Source: Gnetum montanum (lineage: Eukaryota > Streptophyta > Gnetopsida > Gnetales > Gnetaceae). From it: a stretch of 64,000 nucleotides of DNA. The translations under genes and the position numbers were made by a program. The notes beneath the pieces were generated by a model that worked only from the letters and a program-made list of their open reading frames with translations, did not search any database and was not told the origin of the DNA. Shown here piece by piece: positions 24,298 through 34,940 of the stretch. The DNA lies in NCBI GenBank assembly GCA_015680685.1, contig MNCI01013809.1:110360-174359 (forward strand), written 5' to 3'. Each line of letters starts with the position of its first letter. The stretch's first letter is position 1.

Positions 24298-25188
24298 TGA
24301 TGAAGTGTTTCATCAATACATCAATTGGGCCATGTTAATGGAGCCTCATTGACATGGACATAGTGACATGACCCTATCGATGTATCCATCCATGTGTTGA
24401 CGTGACCTTGTTAACACAGAATCTGTCTCTAGCTATAAATATGCATGCACCCACTACATTTATGGAATATTTTGAGTAGTTATAGTGAAGCCCTTGTAGT
24501 TTGTTCTTGTAAGAGTTAGAATATTTTTCCAAGTGCCCGTAGCAGGTGTGAGAAATGTGTACAACTCTTTATTCAAGCGCTAATGTACCTGAGCCCATTA
24601 GTGTGATCAGCAATAAAGACAAGCTTTTTGAGCATTCCTTGTAGCATTTGGATTTAATCACTTAAGCATTTAAAAATTTTAATATTTCAATGCTTTAATA
24701 ATTCCAGAATTTTTTATTATTATCACTTTATTGTTATTTTCCTTTTCATGTTTTAGGATAGGCACGACCATCTCGAACATATATCAAACACTTGGTAACC
24801 CAGTGATGCTTAACATTTGGTAACCCAGTAGTGGGTAGGGTATGCTCAGGATGTGCAGAGAAGATGGGACTAGTTGCTTATGCTAGGGAGAGTTAAGCAG
24901 TAGAGTAAAATAGTTACAAAATTAGACAACTTTCCATTTCCTACATTAAAAGGACTAGTCTTTAAAAGATAAAAAGAAAATCAATAAAAATCATTTGCCT
25001 CAGTCTCACTCAACCATCGTTTTAGAATATCACAAGTGAGATTGGGAAGATAACAACTATTCTAACTAAGGTTTTGTTGGGTAGAGTTCAATTTATGTAA
25101 GTGCTTGCAATCTACGGAATTCGACCAAGTCGTATGTGAATGCCCATGATTCGTATGGTTGGGTGTAGGGGTACCTCACCACTCATCA
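24298..25188 (+). repeat. 3' LTR of element C
   Basis: Direct repeat of 12947-13841, starting TGATGAAGTG and ending CACTCATCA. It is preceded by the G-rich ATGGGGGTA, a plausible polypurine tract, and by TTGAGGACAAG, a word commonly found just upstream of it in plant Ty3 elements. Confidence 0.9.
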
Positions 25189-27230
25189 ATAGTCAAAGCA
25201 TTATAGCCAGAACTAAACCTTAGTCTAAGTTATGCATAAATTTAGAAATAGCACCTAAATTATGCATAAATTTAGAAAAATCAAGCATAAGTTTAGAAAA
25301 AATAGCTAAATTATGCAAAGCATGCATAAATTTGGAAAAACATCTAAACTATGCACAAATTTTTAAAAAGCATCATAAACTTAGAAAAAATCATGTAGCT
25401 ATAGTAAAAGCTTTCAAAAAATAGAAAAAGCTTTTACTCTTCTTAAAAAAAATTAAGCATTAGTTTTATATGTTGAAAAAAGAAAAACATAAGTTATACA
25501 TATCAACAAGTTCCATTTCCAAATGGGTAATGTGCTACAACCATAATTTTGCCTTGTTCACATAGCCATAGCCAAAAAATTCATTAAAAATTTTTTTGGG
25601 CTCTGATTTTAGTGATTCCACCATGAAAAGAATCCTGAAATTATAAGCCTTATAGCCATGACCATTATAACCAAAAATGTGTAACCATATTTGCATAAAA
25701 CATAGCCAAAATCGTAGCCATCAACATTTACTCCTTTTCGAACAAGGTTGGTACAAAATTTGCTAAAACTTCATTTGAGCTCCAAACAAAGTAATTTTAG
25801 CACCGTAGAAAAATTTTAAAATCTTTGTTGGTTATGTAGAAAAAATTCATCAATTTGAACAATAATCTTAAAATAGCACAACCATCCTTATTACACATGC
25901 TTAGTAAAAACTTCATAGAAATTTTGCTTTAAGTTCAATCAAAGTGATTCCACCTCCATTGGAAAGATGAAGCGAAAGCCTACTTAGCCAAACCTAAAAA
26001 TAGATAAAGCCTTTGCTGTTTCCTTAGAAAAAATTCACAAATTTACATGAAATTACAAAAGCAACACAAACAACCTAACTACATAATGTTAGGAAAATAT
26101 CCATAACGTCATCATCATGAATCCAAATTAAATAAGAGAATCCATTAGAAATCCTAAAAAAAGGGCTAAAAGCCCATAATATTCAATTTCATAAATGTAT
26201 AGCCATTATTCCAAGAAAAAATACATTAGCTTGTTTATTTTTTCATGTCAAAACTTCAAAACCTAGATTTCATATAGTCATGAAAATACTTGAAATAGCC
26301 AAAACATTAAAACCCTTGAAAAGTTACACCAAAATAATGGGATAGGATTTTTTTGAAATTTAATTTTGACAAATCCTAAGGCCTAGATTTGAAAAAATGG
26401 CCACACCAAAATTTTGAAAAAAAAAAAAGCATGGAACAACAAGGCCTATTTTCAAAATCAAATTTGCAAAAGATAAAGTAATGAAACAAGTATAGATTTG
26501 CATGGAAGTAGCCAAAATAGGAGGTGGGATTTGATTAAAATTTCATTTTAATCCCTCCACCAGAGTATATTTGAAAAAAATTGGCTTTAACACATAGGAA
26601 ACAAAAAACTAGGAAAACCATAGAAAATAAAGGCAAAAAATATGTAGAACTACCTACCTTGGAGCAAGAATAGAAGAAGCCTAGATGGAGATGGGCCTGG
26701 GTACTTCTTCTAGCTTTGAGGCACTTTCATCCATCTTCTACATCATAGGGTTCCTACTCTTTCTTCCACATTGCTTTGGGGCCATGGTAGGCTCACCGCT
26801 AAGTGTAGCTGGCAAAGGAAAAGGATGAAGGTTCTACACTAAGTATTGGAAGGATGGAAGCCTTTCAGCCTAAATTTTGATTGCTTCTACCACAAAAAAG
26901 TCTCTCATAGCTCTTTTTCAATGTGTTTTTATTGTAGAATGATAGTTATGATCAAAACTTGCAAAATCTATGCATATAAAACTCATCTAAAACCTAAACT
27001 CACACCTTGAAACCTCTTTTGCTAATTCAGTGCACTATAACTCCAAGTGTACTAAAGTGCAAAGGGGGTAAATTATAGTTCACATTAATTTTGGATGGAA
27101 AATAACTTAAGTTTTCAAAAATTTTAAATTAAGTGCAAAGGGGATAAATTATAGTTCACCCTCTCTCTTGACCAAAAATTGCATTAACACTAAGATTTTT
27201 GTCAATTTTGACATTTAAAACATTATGAAA
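25189..27230. other. AT-rich intergenic DNA
   Basis: Very AT-rich and without coding potential. At 25225-25400 a short degenerate motif (GCATAAATTTAGAAAAA) recurs five or six times. Two words around 27056 and 27134 (GTGCAAAGGGG.TAAATTATAG) form a 78-bp tandem pair. Nothing else is recognised. Confidence 0.55.
25225..25400. repeat. degenerate short tandem repeat, A/T-rich
   Basis: The word TATGCATAAATTTAGAAA and variants (AAGCATAAGTTTAGAAA, GCATAAATTTGGAAA, GCACAAATTTTTAAA, CATAAACTTAGAAA) repeats at spacings of about 30-40 bp. Confidence 0.5.
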
Positions 27231-27752
27231 ACCTAAACTCCCATGTATCCATGCTGGGAATACCATGCTCAATGTGGATACATGCTTCCTATTTCATAAA
27301 ATCATTGGAATTATAAATATTTTACTATTTGTAGTAACCCAAACCTGCCTTTTTCAACCCTAGGTTTCCAAAAGTGGGTGAGAAATGAATGAAGATAGAT
27401 ACCATGGGTTTTCACACTAGGGCAATAGAATATTGCCCAATGTGGAAGAATGGGGTTAAAATCCATTCTCATCTCCCAACACTCATCTAGCCAAATTTTG
27501 ACCCAGAAGTAGGCACCATATGACCTAGAATCCCTCCAAGCATCTCTAACAACATTGGAACCTTACCAAACCAAGTGAAAATTGGTCAAAACTAGTTAAA
27601 ACTTTACGATTTGGTGTTTCCACATTGAGGGAGGCTTCATATATGTTGGGTATCTCACCATCAACATGGATGGATGGGGGGGGGGAAGTCAAAATTGACC
27701 TAAATTAACTACCTAGAAGCCATTTTCAAAGCCTTGTGAACCATAGACCATA
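27230..27752. repeat. diverged ~185-bp satellite-like repeat, left of element B
   Basis: Landmark words of the repeat (CCATGCT.GG..., CACACTAGGG..., TTCCACATTGAGG) occur near 27243, 27412 and 27615, comparable to the ladder on the other side of element B (62213-64000). Element B appears to have inserted into this repeat. Confidence 0.45.
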
Positions 27753-27756
27753 ATAG
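27752..27756. repeat. target-site duplication of element B, left copy
   Basis: AATAG directly before the LTR start TGTAACGAC. The same five bases follow the other end of the element at 62213-62217. Confidence 0.85.
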
Positions 27757-28535
27757 TGTAACGACAGAAAATGTTGGTAGCTGGAAAATACCAAAAAAAA
27801 TCCGTGTACACAATTTTAACCACGGATCCATGCGAGGACTGTGCTGGAGAAAACAAATCCGCAGTGCCCTGAACAGTCTTGTCGATCAGACAGGGACTTA
27901 CTAAATCAGTCAGTCGACGAAGATTATGGAGGTTTTGTGGAATGATTTGATTCGATAAATCACGAAAAGAGAGGAAAACGATGTAGATAAATTGCAATAA
28001 TGACAACGTTAACACGACAAAAGGGAATCGGATTTAAGAGAAATGCGTGATTTCGAGATCTGTACTTTGACCTGCAAGAAACGAGTATTTTGTATACAAA
28101 GTTACAATGGGAAGACTCCAATTATCTTGTGTGAAACATACACAAAATAATAAGAAAACTGTTTAACAAGGAGTGTAGAATGGAGCTCGGTCTACCTTAT
28201 AAGCCAAAGAAGGAGTGCAAGGAAGGTCAAGCTCGGACATCTATCAACCAATTGTGTCTGATCAATAGATCTTGTGAACCGCACTAGATGATTTCACGAT
28301 CTCTGATCTATCTTCTTCGCTTTGGATAGTCTCTACTCAAAACTGCCAAGGATAACCGATGGGAGAACTGTATTTTCACCAAAGGGTATGATATCTCCTA
28401 CTGCCAAATGCTCGAAAAAATGTCTCTTGTTTCTGCTCCAAGATGATAACTACCAAAAGTTGAAGATGCCAACCGCTTCCCCTCTCTCCAAAAATGTCCA
28501 GAAGTTCCCCTTTTTCTTTTCTTCACCGACTGGGG

Positions 28536-28543
28536 TATTTATA
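28536..28543 (-). promoter_or_regulatory. TATA box in 3' LTR of element B
   Basis: TATAAATA on the minus strand, followed by CCCCAG. The other LTR has TATAAAAA at the same place (61385-61392). The GCGTAA-rich inverted repeats lie upstream of it, as expected for U3. Confidence 0.6.
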
Positions 28544-28679
28544 ACATGCAGAAAAGGCACGGCCTTGATGACACATGTCCCGAAGTTTCCGGATGCCGTT
28601 GACTTGACGAACTCGCTACCGAAGTTGCTTCATGATTACGCACAAATATGCTTATCAGCGTATTTCATGTATGGATAGA

Positions 28680-29170
28680 AAATGCGTAACTGCTTTAGCC
28701 GGCTTTACGCTGTATTACGCTTGTTTACGCTGCGTCACGTGGTAGAGCGTAACAAAACATGGAAATAGTGAGTCAGGCTATTTTACGCTCATTTACGCAA
28801 CAAAGCGTAGTGAAGCATAAAACATGATCAAATCAGTGATAAATTACGCTGACGTACATTGCGTAGTGTAACAAGTGTAAGACGATCAATCTGCAAAAAG
28901 AAAGGAGCCGATTTGTCGCGCTTCCCTTGGACTTTCCCTTTGACCTTTTTGAAGCTCATTACGCTACCTTGAGTAACAGAGCGTAAACCTAACCCTGGAC
29001 AAAAGACTTAGCAGGATATGCGAGGAGTCGCATATTACGTTGCTCAGGCCTTAAACTTCACCAAATCTGTTGAAGTAATTAACCTTCTGATGTCAGACTA
29101 TGTTAAGCAGAATTACACTAAGTGTCATTACACTATGTTGCGTAATGTAGCATAAAGACAGAAAACATAG
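28680..29170 (-). repeat. GCGTAA/TTACGC inverted-repeat cluster in U3 of element B
   Basis: About 15 copies of TTACGC, GCGTAA or single-base variants alternate in opposite orientations, forming potential stem-loops such as TTTACGC...GCGTAG. The same cluster occurs in the other B LTR (61565-62045) and in both A LTRs. Confidence 0.65.
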
Positions 29171-29324
29171 TAAAAATTGGGATTTGTAAGGAATTTGGAG
29201 AGTTGATGCCAAGCACCATTTTGCCTTGCTTTGCCTTGTTCTACCTTTTGGAATTCTATCATGAACTTTTGCCCGAATCATGAATCTTCACCTGAGGCCA
29301 ATTTACAATTTTCACGGTGTTTCA

Positions 29325-29340
29325 ATGGCCCCTCTTTGTT
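29325..29340 (-). promoter_or_regulatory. polypurine tract of element B
   Basis: AACAAAGAGGGGCCAT on the minus strand abuts the 3' LTR. Element A has AACAAAGAGGAGCCAT at the same place. Confidence 0.7.
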
Positions 29341-29655
29341 GACGGTTAGAGGGCTTGCCCGAAAAATGTCGACAAAGAATACAAAACACCGGACCAATGA
29401 AAGTACCAACAACGCTTATCAACAGGTACTCAAGTATCATCCTGTCAATGTAGAGGTGAAGAGATGAGGGAATCTAGAGATAGAATGGTATAGGAGGAAA
29501 TAGGTTCAGGGAAGACTCAAATGAGGTTCGGGGAAGACGCAAATGGGCGGGGATAGTTTTTTCACGCATAAGCAAATAGGCTTTTTCCTACAATTCCGTT
29601 TTCATGGAGTTATGCCTTCATTTTGTGTTAAAGGGGGTTTCATAGACGAATTGTG

Positions 29656-30539
29656 TTACATCTGCACGGCCTGGGTGAGATGTGTTTCACCCATTTTTTT
29701 TGTGTCCACTAGACGAGTTGCATTACGCCGGCTTATGGACTTGATTGTAATGCGAATGCGGAAAGCGTGTGCTGTGTATGTACATTTTGCGTACGGGAAG
29801 TGGATGGGATAGTTAAGAGTAGTGATAAGTGTTAAGGATAGGATTATGAGGAACACAAGGAAGCATCCTTCGAGTGGATAGGCCAACTTAAGCAGCCATC
29901 TCAAAACACTGTCGGTATTACACCACTTAGATGAACGCACCTTCAAACGACGTCCTCGTAACAAGTAACCTACAACCAAAGAAGAAAATAGAGGGTACCA
30001 TTGTTCATGAGAATCGCGGGCAAGGTTGTTGAAACAAGTACTATTGGAGGCGAGATAAAGTGATCGGGCCGTGAAGGAGGAACTGTAGCATGAGGCCAGA
30101 GTCTTCAACCTTGATGCTCGTCCCAGCATATCACCGCCAAAGAACATCAGACTCAGCGCACCTGACTGGTTATGTAAAGAACCAGCTAGGTGAATCTGTG
30201 AAGCCAGGGTCTGATACGATGATGAGTGGAGATCCCCAAAGTCGTAATTGATGAGAATAGCTTTGGGGCTCCGGACGGCGAAACTAACCTCTCAGAGGTA
30301 CCACCGCTAGAATGGGTGCGGTGACAGTATCTCCGAGGGGTCAGTAGTATTCCCTTCAGCACATCTGAGAGATCAGCAGAATGCCAGTGAGGTAGTGACG
30401 CTGGGGCTGTCTCAGCATCCCACCCCGTTTGTCTTGCGGCTGCACAGAGATGATCACGATTGCTTGAATTGCATGATGGCAGCTTATGAGTCACAGTTTT
30501 AAGTCCTGGTAGACTATCGTTGCTGGTTTTAAGTCTCAT
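29656..30539 (-). pseudogene. element B 3' ORF remnant, counterpart of A 56736-57764
   Basis: Two overlapping open pieces (30539-30186 and 30147-29656) align with the 342-codon frame of element A: RLKTSNDSLPGLKT, QTGWD.E, GILL.PRR, then SLYLA.N..CFN.LA and SHEQW.PLFS blocks. A single-base difference (CGTATC against CGCTATC in A) puts the two pieces out of frame, and a TAG ends the first. Whether this was ever a protein is uncertain; see the finding on the A copy. Confidence 0.35.
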
Positions 30540-30973
30540 CAGACCATGGTCCCAGTTTAAAGTCTGGGAGGACCGAGAAATGCTAGTTTTACGTCGTAGC
30601 GGATGATGGCAAAGCTGATTTATGGTCTCAGCAGACCATGTTGTGGGTGTCAGTTTTGTGTCATGACCCAGGGAAAAGTCTGTGCTGGTTTTACGTCTCA
30701 GCAGATGACTACTTACCTACGCCAGTTTTGTGTCATGGTAGACAGCCGGTGCCAGTTTAGCGTCGTGGCGAAGTCATGCAAAAGATGCCAGTTTTTCGTC
30801 ATGGCGGACCTATACAACACTACGAGTTTTACGTCGTAGCGGATGGCTATAACTTACCAGTTTTATGTCATGGCAGACGATCAATGCTAGTTTAGCATCG
30901 TGGCGAACACGTGAAGGGAGTGCCAGTTTTACGTTGTAGTGGACGGTTGTTGCTAGTTAGCATCATAGCAGAC
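30494..30973 (-). repeat. repeat array 2 of element B (hairpin-like units 3' of integrase)
   Basis: About 14 units read on the minus strand as GTC, six variable bases, GAC, then GTAAAACTGGCA or close variants, at irregular spacing of about 25-45 bp. Element A has the same array at 56748-57201. The three-base arms are complementary in most units although the six-base loop varies. Confidence 0.75.
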
Positions 30974-31011
30974 GGTTATGGCCATACCTGATGTTCACAC
31001 TAGAGATGCAG

Positions 31012-34000
31012 CTATATGTAGTACCGCTTCAGATATATATGATTAACAGGATTTGGTAGCTCATTTTCATCGTTGTCCGCTAGCTTGAATGCTCTGTTGC
31101 CATACACATCAACCACCAAGAAAGGGCCCTCCCAGTTTGCAGAGAATTTGCCCACTGGTTCGCGAATGGCCTTGAGAACTAAATCTCCCTTCTTGATCGG
31201 ACGCTGCTAAAGATTGTGATGATGCTTTTGCCTCTGCTTATCTTGATACTTTTCAATCATATCAAGCGTCTGTATTTTCTTCTCTTCTACTGAATCCAAA
31301 TCCATGATCCGCGACTCAGTGTGTTGAGCCTCATTTATAATTGTGGAGAGGACCATTCTCAGAGAAAGAATTTGCAATTTGAGGGGCAGCCCTACTTCAG
31401 ATCCGTAGACTAGGCTATAGGGCATATTGTCTATAGCCATCCTACATGTATGGTATGCCCATAGCACATCGAGGATTTTTTCATGCCACCGCCTCTTGTT
31501 GCTGTCAAGTATTTTCTTGAGTAGATTGATGATGACCTTGTTTGTGGCTTCAGCTTGACCATTCTCTTGTGGGTAATAGGGTGATTGTTTAATGCCAAGG
31601 CTATCACAGAAGGATTTGGTTTCTGTACTACTAAACTGTGGCCCGTTATTTGTCACGATAGTCATCAGGAGACCAAATCTAGTTACAATGTTGTCTAAGA
31701 TGAAATGGCAAATCTGTTGAGATGTGATCTTCAGGAAAGGAATAGCTTCTACCCACTTCGTGAAGTACTCAGTAGTGGTAATTATGAAGCTATGACCTAC
31801 GGAAGATTTCGGTGTGATAGAACCTATGATGTCTAGTCCCCATCGTTGAAACGACCATGTTATCTGAGTCGTATGTAACTCTGTAGGTGACATGTGTATA
31901 AGATTTGCGTAACGCTGACACGTGTCGCAAGTTTTAACCTTTGTTAAACAATCTCTTTCCATGTATGGCCAGTAATACCCTAAGCGACAAATTTTTGAAG
32001 CCATAGCCCATGGTGCTACGTGTCCTCCGCATAAACCCTCATGGACCTCACCAACTATACGTTGTGCTTGGTCCTTGTTAACGCAAGTAAGTAGCACACC
32101 ATCAAAAGAGCGTCTACAGAGAGTATTGTCTCCTATGATGACGTACTGCCTAGCTCACTTGCGGATTGCATCTTTCTACACGCGTGTTAATTTGTGTGGT
32201 GGCTCGCCATGCAAGAGGTAAGTCTTAATTCCATCGTACCACTCTGGCGTTCTGTCCTCGAGCAGAGAGGATATTTGCGCCACCTAAATGATGGGATCTG
32301 TGCAATATGTTATTAATGCGGGACAAGTGTCGAACAAGTATGAGGGTATGTTCAAAGCCAGTGTAGCCAGTGCGTCGGCCAGCATGTTATCAGTGCGTGG
32401 CACATGTTGGGCATCAATGGTCATGAACCACCTCAGAAGATATTTAGCCATATCGCAATAGGGCTGTAAATGTGCAACCTTGCAGGCGTAGACTCCTGTG
32501 ATCTGATTTATGACAAGCATCGAATCACCCCTAATTGCCAGGTGTCGAACATCGAGTTCGCTGGTAGTTAGTAATCCCCTGAGGAGTCCCTCATACTCTA
32601 CCATATTGTTCGTACAGGGAAAGGTCAAGCGATAAGCGTGAAGATGCACATCCTCAAGTGATAGTGTAATAACTGTAGCGGCGCTGCTGCCTCTAATAGT
32701 TAAAGCTCCGTCAAAGTATAACGTCGCTTTGGGGCCTGTCAGGACAGGGCTTAAGCTATGTACATGTTCATCCAGAAATTCAGGCTCTATGGTTACCTGA
32801 CTATTAATAGATGGTGTTATTAATTGGTCAGCTATCGCTTGGCCTTTCATAGAAGATTGGTCAATGTAATCCAGATCGAATTCCGCCATGATAGCCTTCC
32901 AACAAGCTATTTTGCTACTTTCGTATAAGCTATGTGTAATGGCTCTAAGAATGTTATTTTTATAGATGATGTTGACCTGACTATGGAAGAGATAATGCCT
33001 ATACTTCTTGAGCGTAAATACTAACGCTAAGTAGTTATGCTCTACTTCATTGTATCTCGTTTCATACGCACATAGAGCATGACTCAAGTAGTAGATGGGT
33101 ACTTCCGACCCATCATCCCTCCTTTGACAAAGTAATGCAGCTAAGGCTACATCTGAAGTTGCAAGGTAGATATAAAATGGTTGATCCCTTTGTGGCGGGA
33201 AAACTGTTGGCAAGTGTTGAAGCTCTTGCTTCAAGCTGTCAAATGCATGCTGACAATAATCCATCAATTCGAAATTGACCCCCTTTTCAAGCAAATGTTG
33301 CATAGGGTGTAACTTGTTAGTTAATCTCGAGATGAACTGCCTGATAAACTGTAACCTCCCCTGTAATCCGTGTAATTTCTTAAGACTTTTAGGGGGTGTT
33401 AGTTCAACAATGGCCTTAACTTTATCAGGATCCATGCGTATGCTAGTTTCCGATACTCACAAAACCCAGCATGCGTCCAGTTTTGACTCCGAACACACAC
33501 TTTTTTGGGTTGAGTCGGAGGTCATATTTAGAGCATCTTTTAAGGACTAACTCCAGATCCTCTAAATGATCTTTTGACTTTAAATACTTAATAGCTATAT
33601 CATCAACATAATCATTCAGTCTCCCTAGGAGGTAATCGCTAAAGATGTACGTCATGGCTCGTTGATATGTCGCTCCGGCATTTTTTAAGCCAAAAGGCAT
33701 CATGGTGTAACAAAAGGTTCCCCGAGGCGTCATGAATGTCATTGTTAGCTGGTGCTTTGGGTTGATNCTACAACCAAATACGCATCAACCCAAAGCACCA
33801 GCTAACAATNAAGCGCATGTCCAGTGGTTGTATCCACCAATTGATCGATACTCGGCAATGGGAAGTTATCTTTGATTGTAGCTTTGTTCAAGTCTCGGAA
33901 GTCTATGCAGATGCGTATTCCTCCGATCTTTTTAGAAACCACTACAATGTTAGATACCCAATCTGAGTAATCAACCACATGAATAAAAAAATCTTGGTAT

Positions 34001-34470
34001 AGTTTAGTGATTTCATCACGTACTGCTAACACGACTTCCAGCTTGATCTTTCGTGCTTTCGGTTTGACGGTTTTGATATGGGGATCTAGGATTATGTTGT
34101 GTTGAATTAATCTTGGGTCTAGTCCTGGCATATCCTCGTATGGCCATGCAAACATTGTGATGTTATTCTAGAGAACCTATTTTATGTGATCATGTGCCTT
34201 TTGGTCCAATAGAGAACTAACTTTGAGAGTTTTAGTCTCACCCCTATGCGTAACCACAGAGACCTCGTTGAGTGGATCTTCGGTTACATCTCTAGCTTCC
34301 AGATCTAGCATGCACGTCAATTGCTCTGGCCAGTCTAGAGATGTTTCCGACATGGCTATGATTGCGTCATTAAGGACTAGGTTAGTTTCTATTAGTGTGG
34401 GATCAAGCTGTCTAATGATTTCACCATGTAAGCTTGTTAAAATTAGCGGTGTAGATAAAATTTCGTCCAT
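31012..34470 (-). pseudogene. element B pol: RT, RNase H, aRNase H, integrase
   Basis: Starts ATGGACG at 34470, 13 nt after a TTTTGCAG acceptor-like site. Order: a leader (34470-34177), RT (KLYQDFF..., IRICIDFRDLNK, PLPSIDQLVD, then GLKNAGATYQRAM and DYVDDIA), the Ty3 RNase H (IYLATSDVALAAL, YYLSHAL..YETRYNEVEH), the second plant-type RNase H (LYFDGALT, LTFPCTNNMVEYEGLL, DNMLADALATLA) and integrase (HANL-type zinc region, RWGLDIIG, TNNGPQF in place of TDNGPQF, NGQAEATNK), ending in WEGPFLV. RT is broken at 33741-33810 by an N-flanked inverted segment. Stops occur at 31204-31206 and elsewhere. The integrase second Asp is Asn here. Confidence 0.85.
33741..33810. other. 26-bp perfect inverted repeat with two N, probable misassembly in RT
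   Basis: 33741-33766 and 33784-33809 are exact reverse complements. Single N bases at 33767 and 33810 bracket the second arm. The inverted piece is the sense-strand text of the same RT segment (compare A 53928-53972), and the LSFMDGFSGYN-coding part is missing from its proper place. Confidence 0.75.
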
Positions 34471-34482
34471 GTGTCAATTATC

Positions 34483-34490
34483 CTGCAAAA
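34483..34490 (-). promoter_or_regulatory. conserved splice-acceptor-like site before pol of element B
   Basis: TTTTGCAG on the minus strand, 12 nt before the pol ATG. Element A has GGTTTTGCAG 9 nt before its pol ATG. Sequence around it diverges more than this core. Confidence 0.5.
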
Positions 34491-34784
34491 TTGTCAAATA
34501 CGAGAGTAATTAGAAAGATACTAAGTTTGATGTGATAAGTTCTTAATGAATAATGCTTATTTTAGTGTATAGGACGTGACGTGATGTTACTGAGTGTAAG
34601 ACTAACACCCTGTAATTAATGAGACCTAATTACGAGGAGATAAGATATAGTAGTTTAGGATCGTTTCGAACCGTCATGCATGCAATATCTAATGCAATTA
34701 ATGCCTCGATCCTCGGGTTCCAGCTCACACCAGCATTAAGGCAAGTCTCGCTGAAATCGGGTATCAAGTCGGTTAAATTTTGCA

Positions 34785-34790
34785 TATAAG
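34785..34790 (+). promoter_or_regulatory. TATA-like site for the antisense gene of element B
   Basis: TATAAG within TTGCATATAAGTAAG, 156 bp upstream of the antisense ATG. Element A has TTGCGTATAAGTAAG at the equivalent place (52970-52975 on minus). Confidence 0.5.
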
Positions 34791-34940
34791 TAAGCAGTTT
34801 TCATTTAGAACAGGCTGTTTGCTATCGTGAATTTGAATTCTTAGCTGTTACAGAGAGAAAAGAGGAGGAGCAGAAGATTGGAGTGCATTGTTTGCAAAGG
34901 TGTGAAGGTGCGAAAGTGCGAAGGTGTTAGAACTATAACA

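Larger units (their letters stand above)
12947..25188 (+). mobile_element. element C: Athila-like Ty3/gypsy retrotransposon, decayed
   Basis: A 12.2-kb element with two direct LTRs of 895 and 891 bp, a mutated tRNA-Asp-type primer site, then gag, protease, RT, RNase H and integrase in order, a 2-kb spacer, a 3' ORF and a G-rich tract before the 3' LTR. Athila affinity rests on the tRNA-Asp primer type, the MDDFS.YG RT block with PFGLCN.PATFQR, and the large 3' ORF. All coding parts contain many stops. By eye roughly 14% of positions differ over the first 330 bp of the LTRs, so the insertion is old. The 5 bp on either side (ACAAC and ATAGT) do not match. Confidence 0.85.
27757..29324 (-). repeat. 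3' LTR of element B
   Basis: Matches 60606-62212 in the same orientation. On the minus strand it starts TGAAACACCG and ends CGTTACA. A stretch of about 30 bp present in the other LTR near 61465-61500 is absent here. Confidence 0.9.

Noticed and set aside
12942-25193. A 5-bp target-site duplication for element C
   Set aside because: ACAAC and ATAGT differ; shifting LTR boundaries by a base or two does not give a match.
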